Assembly (NCBI GenBank): GCA_036674765.1 | Contig: JARVKI010000012.1 | Coordinates: 1 to 64,000 of the forward strand | Source: Seiridium cupressi | Lineage: Eukaryota; Ascomycota; Sordariomycetes; Amphisphaeriales; Sporocadaceae | Reading direction: 5' to 3' | DNA: 64,000 nt | Notes under the pieces: model-generated | Seen by the model: only the letters and a program-made list of their open reading frames with translations | What the model was told of the DNA's origin: nothing | Databases searched by the model: none | Made by a program: the position numbers and the translations under genes | Shown here: positions 35,203 to 46,290 of the stretch, in pieces | Position numbering within the stretch: position 1 is the stretch's first letter | Layout of the letters: each line of letters starts with the position of its first letter

Positions 35203-36078
35203 AGGACCAGCATTAGACGGTAGATCAATATAGCCGGGTTAGAGAGCACTGCCCTAATGCATGCAAAAGTACATATACGCAACGAACACGATGCCATATG
35301 AGATTCGGTCAACACATGGTTTAGAGATCACAGTGGGCCTTCCCGTTAAGTCTTCTGAGCCAGTACGGAACCATGTAGGCTAGTGCAGAGCAACAGTCAA
35401 TCATGCAATGGATTCTGCAGCCTCACTACATCAGGCAATTGGGCTTTCAGTAGTCGCGTATCCACAGCAGAGCACTCAATTTTTGGACGGGCTGCGCTCT
35501 TCGGAGCTTGGAAGTAAGCCAGTTCTGTAAACAAACGCCTAGCAACATGTTTTTGTCTTTGTTTATTTTGTTTGCTGGTAGTTGCCACATAGATTGCCTG
35601 TAACTTTGCGACTCAAGCTTCAAGTTGGATGATCTGATCTGATCTGGTTCAGTGGAATGAAGCCCCACCATATTAACAGAGGCGCTACGTACATAGGTAA
35701 CCTAGTCTAGTTGCGAGCAGCCCACTGGAGCACGTTTTGCGACTGCATTTTCGGGACGATATGCACTGTCAGCAAGGCCTCTTTCAAGTTCTGAGAGTAT
35801 GGACGGTACCAAAGCCAAGTTGGTAGCATAATGTGGCCTAGAACTCTTCGTTGATGGACCCAAACTCTTTCAACCGTAGTAGGCCTAACACATTGTTAGT
35901 GAAGCACTGATTCAGTCATGATGTCACCACCAATACCACATTGCTCTTTCGTGGCGCGCCCTGGCCACAGTTCATAAAAGGCCGTGGACACTTTCATGAT
36001 CACTTGTCAGTTCTGGTCGGACATACCTTGTCAATGGGACAGATTTCAACTTTCTCATTGCATCAACACCCGCACACA
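35203..36078. other. Intergenic spacer
   Basis: 3' UTR of the BTB gene and promoter of the SnoaL-like gene. Only short, unrecognised frames. Confidence 0.4.
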
Positions 36079-36776
36079 ATGGCCCATACAGCGCGCCACC
36101 TACACGAGCAATTCGAGCCGAGGCCCGATGCGCAAGCACTAGCAAGCAACGCAAAGGGAGAAGTAGATTATGAACCGCGCCCGGACCAGTCGATCAAGAT
36201 TTCACCTGAACATCAGCAGATCATGCAGAGAATCATCAAGCTCTACTCGGGAAGTGCGTCCGAGGAAGACATGCAAGGTACAAATGCGTTCGAAGCCAAT
36301 TCAAACGCACCAAGAGTGGATGTTAGATTAATAATGATCTGCTTAGTTTATGACAAAGACGCAGTCTATGATGACCCATTCTCGTACTGTGATACCAGTT
36401 ATAAGATAGCCGGCCAATGGTACGGTCTCCCGATGGTAAGCAGTTCTCGTACATTGCTCTTTTCCAAAAGAGCATACACAACTCACAATACATACAGGTA
36501 TTTAGCAGCCTTCGCACGCTCAAGACAGAGGTAGTGAAGGACACCCCTTCGGAGATCGTGTGGAAGATGCAGCATGAGTACACGCCGAAAGTTCTAGGTA
36601 CGCCCAAGGCTGTCAATAGCCTGATTTCACTTGGCCTGGACGATCGGGGGAAGGTGAAATATCATAAGGATATGTGGAACGAGAAAGACTATAGTCATGA
36701 GGGCCTAGGAAAATTCTTCAAGACCCTCCAGGCTGATGTGACGCCGGCCATGTCGCGGCCGCCTAAGACGCTATGA
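36079..36776 (+). CDS. Small SnoaL/NTF2-like protein
   Basis: Three exons: 36079-36277, 36347-36435 and 36498-36776, with introns of 69 and 62 nt, giving 188 residues in phase. The start ATG lies in a good context (CACAATGG) and begins MAHTARHLHEQFEPRPDAQ. The body (EHQQIMQRIIKLYSGSASEE, then VYDKDAVYDDPFSYCD, FSSLRTLKTEVV and a WNEKDYSHEGLGKFFKTLQA tail) matches the NTF2-like/SnoaL cone-fold pattern of a helix, a DPF segment and antiparallel strands. Many fungal genomes carry such a short protein, usually unnamed. The ligand or reaction is unknown. The fold assignment is from pattern only. Confidence 0.7.
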
Positions 36777-36981
36777 GTCGCAGTTAGTGATTCTCAGCCA
36801 TAGCACCGTCTTATTACTCCATATCATGGTAGTATCTTATTGTCCCATGAATAACCTTCGCATCTCATCCTCATCCAGGTTCCCCATCGAAGATCCTTAT
36901 CTGGGTTCATTATCCATCTTGCTCATCCCAGTCTTAGCTTTTACAACTTTGACCTTCTTTTGGTACTATTGGCCATGCGCG

Positions 36982-37355
36982 CTACGTAGTATTATTAGCA
37001 GTACGGTGAATCCAGGTAGATAATGTAGTCTTACAACTCATGTCCGCGATAATACCATCATAAAATATTCCTTCGAGGGTGTCCCAGGCGTGAGGTAACG
37101 CTAGCTCATTGGCTATCATAAGCAAATCCCAGAGCTTCCAGCCATCGCCGACCCTCATTGTGACTAGAGCAGCACATTGATCGGGTATGCTACGATCGTT
37201 ATGGAAATCTGTATTGTGTCAGTGTGATGGCAATGCAGTTGAGGACTTTGGTCTTACCGGGCTGGAAACCGAATGGCCTGCATATTATTAGCCTCTTGAT
37301 AAAAAAAAATTTCTGGTTTGAGAATAGAGCAGGAGACTTACACAGTCGGAGTCAT
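36982..37355 (-). CDS. Small protein of unrecognised family, paralogue A
   Basis: Proposed exons 37355-37342, 37277-37258 and 37208-36982, with GTAAGT and GTAAGA donors and CAG acceptors; phases close to 86 residues. Not recognised as a named family. The core RVGDGWKLWDLLMIANELAL then WDTLEGIFYDGIIADM aligns by eye with the gene at 44085-44731 (RIGSGYPLHFLWDAASEAL, WDTLESVFYEGIIAEI), and intron 2 falls at the same codon, just before an Asp. The shared intron position and conserved Trp, Asp and Tyr residues support both as real genes. The exons are tiny (14 and 20 nt), which makes automatic prediction difficult. The C-terminus may differ if another intron lies downstream. Confidence 0.55.
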
Positions 37356-37640
37356 TTTCGTTTCGCCTGGTCGCTTTCTGATGGTAGGCAAATAAAGTGT
37401 TTTCGTGGCAGTAGGGGTTGCCGGCTCTAATTGTGTAAAGCTATGTCGACGAGAAGAGCATATAAGGTTATTGGGTTGGTTGCATGAATCTGAAAAGAAT
37501 ATCTTGATTCTTAAGTAGTATACTGAGTAACTCTTGAATTCACTCATCGCCGCTGTGAATTTGCTTATACTGAAATTCACTTTTTGCCAGTGTGGATTTA
37601 TTTCTCATTAAATTCACTCTTTAGAGTTTTATAATCAGTA

Positions 37641-37670
37641 AAATATATATATACATATATATATATATAA
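37641..37670. repeat. (TA)n microsatellite
   Basis: About 30 bases of alternating A and T broken once by a C. Confidence 0.85.
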
Positions 37671-37796
37671 AGCGAAATAGTTCGTATTCTTAATCTGGGA
37701 AGAATTAAAATTATCTTTACTAGTCGGCATATCCGAATATAAGGGATTATTTTATTATTTAAAAGGTTCATCACGTCTCAGAACTCACAATAACTA

Positions 37797-37990
37797 TGTT
37801 GATACGATAAAGTAAGGGGGACCCTACGGGTCCCAGTCATATAAGCTAGATAGAGCTTAGGCCCACTGCAGCTACCGCTGCAGCTGCTGCCAGCCCCCAC
37901 TAGATAGATCCAGCATCTCCTCCGGAGGAGGAGCTGGGAATCCATCTTATTTCACCACACTTCACACCCCCCTATTGTGACCTTATCATA
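37797..37990. repeat. Hairpin-rich GC block in AT-rich DNA, possible solo LTR or MITE
   Basis: Within AT-rich flanks lies a GC-rich block with three strong hairpins: 37818-37834 (GGGACCC, 3-nt loop, GGGTCCC), 37866-37883 (CTGCAGC, 4-nt loop, GCTGCAG) and a perfect 14-bp palindrome at 37917-37930. The edges are loosely inverted (GATACGATAAAGTAAGGGGG on the left; CCCCCCTATTGTGACCTTAT on the right). The left edge begins TGTTGA, a sequence often seen at copia-type LTR ends. No clean target duplication was found. It could be a solo LTR or a foldback element. Confidence 0.35.
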
Positions 37991-38365
37991 TGTATTAGAC
38001 CAGATTAACTCTTCAGGGTATAATGGTAGGGAGTATCTTTATCATTGCAAAAGAAAATGCGTTAGGTTTTTACCAGGAAGGCACCATCCAGGTTGACTCG
38101 CAAAACAATAGTACAACAAACAAATCGCAATGCGAGCTGCTATATGGGCATATTTTACTAGCTTGATATATAAAGCAACAAACCTTCATAATCGCTGATT
38201 GTAAGTGCTAGAGCCGGTGTGCAAAAGAAATTTCATTTCGAAACAAAGCGTTTTGCCGGTCTTCAAGTCTGGGCCCCTATTGGCTCATCCTTGTGGCATT
38301 GTCCCATTTCAAATTTGCAAACTTGATATTTGACTAACAGATCAGATGTCATATGCCTTTCAATC

Positions 38366-39126
38366 TTACTCCGAAATCAGAACCTCGAATGTTTGGTCCT
38401 CTCTTGGCAGAGAAAACCACTCCCATGCCTTAGAAGCGATGTTGGTAGGATTCAAGGTTTCGTGCTCAGGAGTCACAGGGCCCCCCACATTGACAAGGCC
38501 AAAGTGGACGCCTGTAGATGCGTAAGTCATTGACAGACTTTGCATTAGGTTACGCTGAGCTGCTTTGACCAGCGATAGCGCAAATACCTGGGGGATTGGG
38601 TTTTGGGGCAACAACGAGCTGGTGACAATAAGACCCGGTTTGGCCATTGAATCTGTCTTGGCAATTTCAATCAATTGGGGTATTACCCGCTGGGCGATGA
38701 TGTAAAGAGCCGAGACATTGATCTGGGGAGAATATCGAGTCAGTCTTACACCACAGCTCTGTGAGATGAAGTTTCAGATACCTTGAAATCGTATTCAATC
38801 TCCTCTACGTCATGGGTTAAGAGCTGGGATGGCAGCACTCGTGCTGCGTTGTAGAAGACACACTCAGGTTTGCCAAGCGTGGCATCTACGTCGTCTAGAG
38901 CCTTGAGGAGGGCATCCTTATCGGTGACGTCGAGGGCATAAGTCTTGACATCGAGCTCATGGCCTACGGCCTCTTCCAACGCCTGTTTCTCGACAGATAG
39001 CTGATCAGAACGCCTGGCAAAGAGAGCCACATTGTGATAGCGCTTTGAAGCGAATGTGGAAGCGACGGCACGACCAATGCCGGGTCCTACTCCGATGACC
39101 AGCAAAGTCCCAGTTCTCACTGCCAT
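38366..39126 (-). CDS. Short-chain dehydrogenase/reductase-like protein, atypical active site
   Basis: Two exons, 39126-38782 and 38722-38366 (59-nt intron), giving 233 residues in phase. The Rossmann dinucleotide motif is clear (LLVIGVGPGIGRAVASTF), and an NAA motif follows strand 4 (VFYNAARVLPSQL). The segment that should hold the catalytic Tyr-x3-Lys reads ...VFALSLVKAAQRNL: the Lys is present but Leu sits four residues before it in place of Tyr. It may be a non-catalytic or atypical SDR, as seen in several short fungal SDRs, or may use another residue. It is on the same strand as the MFS gene 600 bp upstream, but no pathway is evident. Confidence 0.8.
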
Positions 39127-39731
39127 TGTCCCGAAACTTGGAATATGATGGGTAATAAGAAGAAAGTCGAACAGAAAATGAGAACAGGTATATCGCTCGA
39201 GAATGTAGAAGAGAATGGGGTTTGGGAGGATTTTGGTAGGAACTGGCCTTGAATTATAGACAAACGTATCTGCAGATCGAAGATCGATTTAGGGAATTTA
39301 AACGGCAACTCCGCCCCCTCAAATGTAGTAATCATGACTGCACCTCCTAACATAGTCTACACAGCGCCATTGGCCCACGTTGCGCCGAGAAAACGCTTAA
39401 TCTAGACGATCATTCTTATTGAGTTATATACGAGCGGTTTTACCAATCAAAGGTCAATGCATTCTTTATGTAATGTGACAAGAAGGTGCTCCAATGTCAA
39501 CTACCATTATCCATCTTACCCTCCACACTAAAGAGGTCATCGCGTCAGCAATTGGTGTGAAGCTAGGCGTTTCTTGTGGCGCGATCTCTTCGAAGCGATG
39601 GACCGAATCAATTGGACGCCGGTGGGGTAAACGCAATTTATCATCCAAGCCGAATGAGAACTCTAGGTTGCGATAAGTCTTGATCCGCACGTCGACCACT
39701 TCCTATAGTATTTTCCATTGTCTACAGCTTT
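39127..39731. other. Intergenic spacer (SDR promoter)
   Basis: Holds the promoter of the SDR gene and the 3' UTR of the MFS gene. Only short unrecognised frames occur. Confidence 0.4.
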
Positions 39732-41530
39732 CTAAACTCTAATGCTGAACACAATCACTGATATTGACCCGAACAGAAGAGCTGCTAGCGCAAAAGGTAG
39801 TCCAAGCCAGGCTTGTCCGAGGTACATCCCCCAGCGAAAAGCCCATGCCATTCCCGGCCCTGCTATAAGGCTCCCAATGCCTTCCATGACCGAGATCAGT
39901 GCGTATAGGCGACCAACGTCGCTTGTCTTGCTTTCATGGTGGGACTCGACAAGAAATGTCACCAGGCTGCGAGTTATTGGCGGGAAGCCCGTGCCGAAAG
40001 TGTAAATTATGAGTCCTTGGAAAGAATTAGTGAATTTTCATGAAGAGGAGTAGCATCGTCCATTGCTTTACTTGCCCATTATCATAGAAGCAGCGGTTAC
40101 GGATGAAGACATGATGATGGCTCCAACGGTCATAAGAAGTGCACTTGCTTGCGCGATCCTGAGGTCTCTAGAAGCCGCATTCATGCGCCAAAGGACAAAG
40201 TTGACAATAGCGGGTAAGACGACCGTGAACAGAGCGATATTCACACCCGCACGTAAGGAGAGAATGAGTCCAGCCTGTGTGATTAATATCAGCATATGTT
40301 CTTACAACGAAGTGCTGCCAAAACCATACCTCGGCCAAGTTCCATCCATATCTCTTCGACACATATTGCAACAGGATATTACTGGCCTGACGCCCGACTT
40401 TGGAAACCAAGAAGGTAAATACCAGAGCGGCGACAGCTACATCACGTGTGACAAAGTCATATGATGCTTTCGTCCGCTGGAACCAGACTTTCCATTCCCT
40501 GTCGAGCAGCGGTTGTTCGTCCGTCACAGAATAGCTCGAGGCGGTCAATGAGGTACTGGAGGTGTCACTTTTTGCTTCGTGAGGAACGGGCAGTGGGAGA
40601 GTCTCTGGCAAGAAAAGCACCAATATGAGGGTCAATCCTTGACACCCTACAGCAAGTAGCAGTGGCACCCATACGCTCTTCTTCATGAGAATGGCGGTGA
40701 CGGGAGGAACGAAGAACTCGGCGATTAGATCAGCACAGAACCGGTAGAAGAATACTGTGCTCCTGCGAATATGTGTCATCAACTCAACCATGTCCGGACA
40801 GTTTGGTGATGCTCGTGCCAGAAAGGCAGAGAGCAGTGAGAGGACAAATATACCTTAGCTCAGATGGTACAACATCAGCAACAATAGTCGTTATCATGGT
40901 TGTTCCTACGGCGGAGCCGCCGCCAATTATATGGAAGATTGATGACAGCCAGACGTATTGCAGAGGCCAGTGTAACACTCCAACCTATTGACAAAGCATT
41001 AGAGTAGTGTCCAGCAGCCAGACTCTGACTACACTAACAATAATTAATGTTGACACCCAAGTCAATGTAAAACCAAGCAGGGCCAGAACTAATATCCATT
41101 TTCGCCCGTACTTGTCGGCAAGGTACCCATACGGAAGCGGAAGCAGAATTGCCGGTATGCTGTCAAAGAAGCTTTGCCAGCCCAGTATCGAAGCAGTCTC
41201 GTCCTGGACCGGATTGATCTTACACAGCCGCTCTGGGACGGACCCGTCCGGATCAACCACTGAAGGGTCATATTGCAGATAATAGCGCGCGCAGGCAACA
41301 GATTCAAACAGACGAATCCTCGGGGCGGTATAAAGATACTCCCCAACGTCGTTGACAACGGCAAGCAAGATACACCCAATCACGACGTAGACCCACGGCC
41401 ATGTGCATCGCGTGCGATGCGATGACGTAATTGGTGTTTTGTGTGAGCCGTCCCAGGTCTCAACAGGCGGTGCAAGCAGAGGCCTTGCCTCGTCGGGGCC
41501 GTCATCGCCAACTTGGAGGTGCCTGGTCAT
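39732..41530 (-). CDS. MFS transporter (one GC-AG intron)
   Basis: Five exons: 41530-41039, 40984-40854, 40762-40330, 40274-40076 and 40015-39732; phases close to 512 residues from MTRHLQVG. In-frame ATGs at 41593 and 41659 could extend the N-terminus. The first membrane helix is WPWVYVVIGCILLAVVNDV. The conserved MFS loop 2-3 motif appears as YGYLADKYGRKWILVLALLG, and a second helical bundle follows a long central cytosolic loop (LPVPHEAKSDTSSTSLTASS). The last intron (40075-40016) starts GCAAGT and ends AG; the nearby GT donor would put the next exon out of frame. The general fold is certain; the substrate is not. Fungal members of this type are often called proton-coupled folate or tetracycline-resistance-like transporters. 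Confidence 0.85.
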
Positions 41531-44084
41531 ATTTAAGGTGGGATGTTTGGACGACGTGCAAAGCGAAATCTGTAACCCTTCCAAGGAATTCATTTTTAAA
41601 GGGAGATCGTGTCGGTGATACGGAGTCCGGAGTTCGTCAAATCGCTGCCTGTCTGACACGCGTGGGGATTTACGGAGTTGGCGTAGTCCTTAACGCTTAC
41701 CAATGACGTGCCAGCTCGTAGCAAGAACCTTCAAGTGACTGAAACAATTGATCATATCATGATCCCCCACCCTTCTTTGTAAAGCAAGACTATTTTATTC
41801 CAATGTCATCCTCCCTTGTCCCGCCACCCTCCAGCAGACACTCGCGCTAGCAGCTCGCTTCGTTTTATGCGGCACGGTTCCGAGGTGTAGTCGAAATCGC
41901 CGGGAATACCAGCAAATGTAAGAGACAAGCTTTATGCTTGATCGAAAAACTGTCAAGTCTAATCTCTTCCACCCTGACTTGACGGTCATAATATTTGATG
42001 AAAGAAGTATCTAATGACCTTCAATTGGAAACTCGCACGGTCCTAAGATGGTGGTTAGCAGCGCTTTGGTGCCGCACTGATATCCTGGACCATATTATGG
42101 TAACCTTGTGGTGGAGGGCCACGGGAGCCTTCGGCCGGCCGGGGCTTCTCGTAATATCCTGTATCCTTGCCCTGTGGCATGTAAGTCGGCCTGGCTTGTT
42201 GTGGCGAAACAAATGGTTCATAGAACAAGACAACTCACGCTTAAACACATGTGGGTGGTCAGGAGAAGTTCCCGAGCGTGGTATAGTTGTGATCGGGATC
42301 TTCTCAATGTGTCTTGAATTCAGAGAAGAAGTTTAGACGTATGAATTCAACCTTTGCATAACAGAGGTGACTTGGCGTAGATGAGTTCTAGACATCCCTC
42401 GCAAGAAATTCATGTAAAATCACAAGACTATATATAAATTCTCTATGTACCACCATTCAATATTGAGTGTAGACTGGAAGTCACGGCTGTGTATAGTGAC
42501 ATATGCCACTTGCTGTCTTTGCACGATCAGCGGCCGCCATGAGTACAACCGATGTTTTGAGAGATCGTAACGGTCCTGGCATGTTGATGATCGAACATTG
42601 TTCCCGTAGTCCAAGGATTTTGTGAATGGTTCCTGTTCGTGACATTGACTCCGTATAGCTTTTGACCTTAGACAGCGGAGACAGCCGAGAGTGGCTGACC
42701 TTGGAATATCGAGATGCTACGATAAACCTGCTTATTATGTCGCGTACAATTTTGGCCATGCGTTCGTAGATGCAGCGATTTGGACGCCAGTTCCACTCTT
42801 TCGAAATCACCGCACCGGGTCTCAAGTGGCACAAGTATCGGTCCGTCCTCGGCCAGTTCGTAAACCCCTGAGAACATTCCATGAAACAAGTTTCCGTATC
42901 GTCTTTTATGCAATAAATCGCATTACTGGAAGGAATAAAAAGGAAAAGAAAAGGGTTAGCGCGGAGAAGAGAAGGAATAACGAGAAGACTCAAAGAAAAC
43001 AATAAAAGAGAGAGAGAGAGAAAGAGAGAGAGAGAAAAAGGGAAGAAAACCGCCTGATGGGTCCGCAATATGGGTGAGAAGCAGTATATTGTGTGTGTGG
43101 TGAAGAAGGAGGAGAGAAGCGCCAGCTCCTGGCCCTATGTGGGTTCTCATCACTTCCCTTAATAAACAGATTCCATACATGTTAACATTTATATGGGCTA
43201 TTTATAATATAATAAATAATTAACATTCGTCATTTTATTGCGATTGTATAATTATCTAGTATTTTCGACGGCGTTTATAATGCCGGTTATTTAAAAAGAA
43301 AATCTGGAAGCCTCTAGCACCTTATTTCACTTATTGCTCTGTCAACGCCTTTGAAATTTTCCTTTTTTCGTTAAGCAGAGCTCGCACAATAGAGCTTCAT
43401 GTGTGTGCACTAGAAGTCTCCATAGGATGTCCGTACGGCCTTTTTGGGCTGGGATATCTGCACGTACTGCCTGCCGGGGTTGGAAAGAGGGGCCATTCAG
43501 TAAATAAACAAAACCAATCTCGACTGCCAGCCAGCTTGCCACCGCAATCACTGCAATCACCGCATTCACCACATTGGACACTACCAGCCTTCTTTTCGAG
43601 GTGCTGTGGACGTAGCTTACTGCCGGGAACATGCACGACACGAGTGACCTGGCTCAATATATTATGCCTCACCTATTCAGCAACTGAACGCAAACGTATC
43701 ACATCATCGTCATCATGCGGGTTTCGTCGGTGCCAGGTCGTGCAATGATTCGACATATTGATGGCTGGACGATTCACTGGTGCTGACGGCAAGGCCAAAT
43801 TTCGAGATGAAAGACTTGGCAGGCGAAATTGATGCAGTCTCGCATTAACTCTATCCTAGGAAAATCAACCAAGCCTTTCTTCCTGGATTTACTTGACACC
43901 GCCGGTTCACTTTCATCAAATTATGATCACCGCAAAGAGCACGATAACACTTTTAGGGCTTCGGAGCGTAGCGAAATCTGTCTATTAGGTCGCGTAACCG
44001 GTGAAAGTATGCTACTAAAGTCCCCAAACTCAATGTCCCCCCTCTTGAGATTTCAGTGATAGTCGTTTATTTCACCATTCTGGC
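41531..44084. other. Gene-poor, partly low-complexity region
   Basis: 2.5 kb with no recognisable gene. A 195-codon frame at 42481-43068 (-) is created largely by a GA/CT repeat. AT-rich around 43.2-43.4 kb. Short frames at 43.4-43.8 kb on both strands have no recognisable domain. Confidence 0.45.
43010..43036. repeat. (GA)n microsatellite
   Basis: A run of GA dinucleotides interrupted once by AAA. Creates a spurious Leu/Ser-rich frame on the minus strand. Confidence 0.8.
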
Positions 44085-44731
44085 TCAGATATTTAAAGCG
44101 AGGGGTTTTCGGGTCCGTAGGGCTTGATCGATGTCCATATTCCCAGTTTCGACCAAATCCATACTATCGGCATCAAACGGGACCGGAAACTTCTCTCCGT
44201 CACGATCCGCATCAGCAGGCATAGACCAGGTCGGGGTCTTCGGCTCGCTATCAACACGCTGTCGCTTCGAATCGAGAGTCTTCGGGCATTCGGCGCCTTG
44301 GCTCATAACTTAGAACTGCACGTATACAGCCTAGCTTCTCCGACTCCTCCGCATCCTCGGAATCGATCTAAAGTATATTAGCGATTTCAAAATATGCAGG
44401 GGCTTCACCAATAACTTACTACAGATTTCGGCGATGATGCCCTCATAGAAGACACTCTCCAGAGTATCCCAACGGTGGTGGGATAATGCCTCTGAGGCTG
44501 CATCCCAAAGGAAATGGAGAGGATATCCACTCCCGATGCGATCCTCAATCAGCACCTCGCATTGTTTGCCAATGTTGGCGTCTCCTCGCCAATCTGTCTC
44601 ACGTTAGCCGATGTATATTTGGTCCTTGTACCGGGTGTCGTACCGCGGACAAAATCAAAAGGACTATTCGCTGTTAGCTACATCGTTGATACAAGAAACA
44701 GCAAATGATAAACTCACACCTGAGTGGCCAT
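44085..44731 (-). CDS. Small protein of unrecognised family, paralogue B
   Basis: Proposed exons 44731-44720, 44677-44632, 44593-44420 and 44308-44085; phases close to 151 residues. The second intron has a perfect GGCTAAC branch site, and the first coding exon is only four codons. The middle (RIGSGYPLHFLWDAASEAL, WDTLESVFYEGIIAEI) aligns with paralogue A at 36982-37355. The C-terminal exon is extra: a basic KRQRVDSEPKTP stretch, like a nuclear-localisation signal, then an acidic segment (DADSMDLVETGNMDID). The last junction is the least certain; the C-terminal part could be a separate exon set or gene. The family is unknown to me and no function is proposed. Confidence 0.5.
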
Positions 44732-45854
44732 CTTGCTCTATACAATGGTGTTCGTGATTAAATGCTGAGTCTTGTGCAGTATGGGGAATGGAACTCGACG
44801 ACTGGGTGCAGAGATGGGGGTTGTCGACGAGGTAGATCTGTGCAAATTGTGGCAGAAGACAATTCTTAGATGGTGGTTTGCAACGGATATTAATTCACTC
44901 CAAAGCCATTGTTCTTTGATGACTCACAGCCGGCCAGTCTAAAGTGACTCTGATTCACCATGGAAGACAATGAAAGTGGACACGGGACGTGGCTTGCAAG
45001 GCTCGACAGTGAATTCATCGATTATTAAGGGATCTAAATTTACAAACAATCCAAATTATTTGTGCAGTCTTACTCTATGACCGTTCCATAAGATTATTCA
45101 TTCATTAAGAGTGAGCATGTAAAGAGTACATTGTCATCGGGCTAACTTTTCACATTATTTCAGGTAATTACTAGTCATTATTATCTATATGATGGCGACT
45201 TTGAGCGAGTCCTAATTATTATTATACAAGGAACAAAAGTATTGGTAGGCATGTATATATATAATAAGTCTGCCTAGTCAAGTTCAACATAAGCAATCCT
45301 TGTATTGATACGCATTGTTCCTCGATAACAGACATCTCAAGTCAATGTGTTATGATTGTATACTAAGAGAAAGACTTGCACCGGGAGTGGTAGAATTTCT
45401 CACCTGGACTGGTGTAGAAGAGAATTCTAACGTTATGGAATATGTCAGCACATTTCGTTGATGTTATATCTATATGAATCACTCGGGCAAACAACTGCCC
45501 AAAGTAGGTGGATACATCAAAACGGTTTGAAGGTTTCTTTCCACCAGAGTACCCTCTCAAACTTCATAACCTTTCGATTCTAAGTGACTCATCCTTGAAT
45601 GTCAAGATATATTGGACCTTGGTGTATAATCTTACCTAGGCCGCTTCCTCAAATTAGTTCTGTTTGTTAAAACATGGTAGCTTCTATATGAGTTTGCATT
45701 AGCAAACATAGCCGAAATCGTCTATCTGGAGGCACATGCTTGCACAAACTCTGAAGAAATCCCATGTCATAGCACGACATTTTTGTCGATATCAGGTCTC
45801 AGGGCGCAATTTGCGCGATTACATGACTATCACTATGTGTAACCATTCAAAGTT
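44732..45854. other. AT-rich spacer
   Basis: AT-rich sequence without a recognised frame, RNA gene or repeat end. Includes the upstream region of paralogue B. Confidence 0.4.
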
Positions 45855-46290
45855 TTACCACTTAATCGGCCAAGAGATTTGCGACTGTTCAAGTACTCCG
45901 TGTATCATGTCGGTCTGATGGCCAATCATATTCTTGACACTGTATAGACTGGGGTCGTAGGCTCGAGATTTCAATTTTGGGATAATACTCTCAGAAAATC
46001 CAAAACTGATGCCTTGACGGTCAAGGAGGCCTATCAGCCGGAAGTCGAAGAAAGCGACCACTCGATGGACAACATCAAGACTATCTAACATGTAGAAACT
46101 TTGAGCAGAGGACATTTCGTATTATGGACCTGCCCGCAAAATGCGGAATTAGATCTGGTGATGGTACGCCGTAATCATCGCAGATGATCCACAGAAGCTT
46201 TACGACTGCAACCTCAGTGTCCGCAAAGAAGTTATTTTCGCAAACGTCCAAAGCCAATTTTGTGGTCGGATTCGTCTTGGTGTCAGTTCT
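45855..46290 (-). CDS. Possible small gene or gene remnant, unrecognised
   Basis: Two adjacent minus-strand frames look protein-like. The upstream one includes LALDVCENNFFADTEVAVVK and DYGVPSPDLIPHFAG; the downstream one includes VVHRVVAFFDFRLIGLLDRQ and KNMIGHQTDMIHGVLEQ. They join in phase only by removing a 31-nt GT-AG segment (about 46111-46081), which is shorter than usual fungal introns, so this may be a frameshifted remnant. The start is not defined. No family recognised; alternatively both frames are chance. Confidence 0.25.

Larger units (their letters stand above)
37356..38365. other. AT-rich spacer with simple repeat and repeat relic
   Basis: Strongly AT-rich from about 37,540 to 37,800, then a GC-rich hairpin block (37,797-37,990, listed separately), then AT-rich again to the stop of the SDR gene. 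No coding frame is recognised. Confidence 0.5.

Noticed and set aside
42481..43068. 195-codon frame on the minus strand with many Leu/Phe/Ser
   Set aside because: Its N-terminal half is the complement of a GA microsatellite and neighbouring purine-rich sequence; the remainder resembles no protein.
37021..44731. Biosynthetic gene cluster around the SDR and MFS genes
   Set aside because: There is no backbone synthase, P450 or pathway regulator between 36 and 45 kb; two neighbouring enzyme/transporter genes are not enough.
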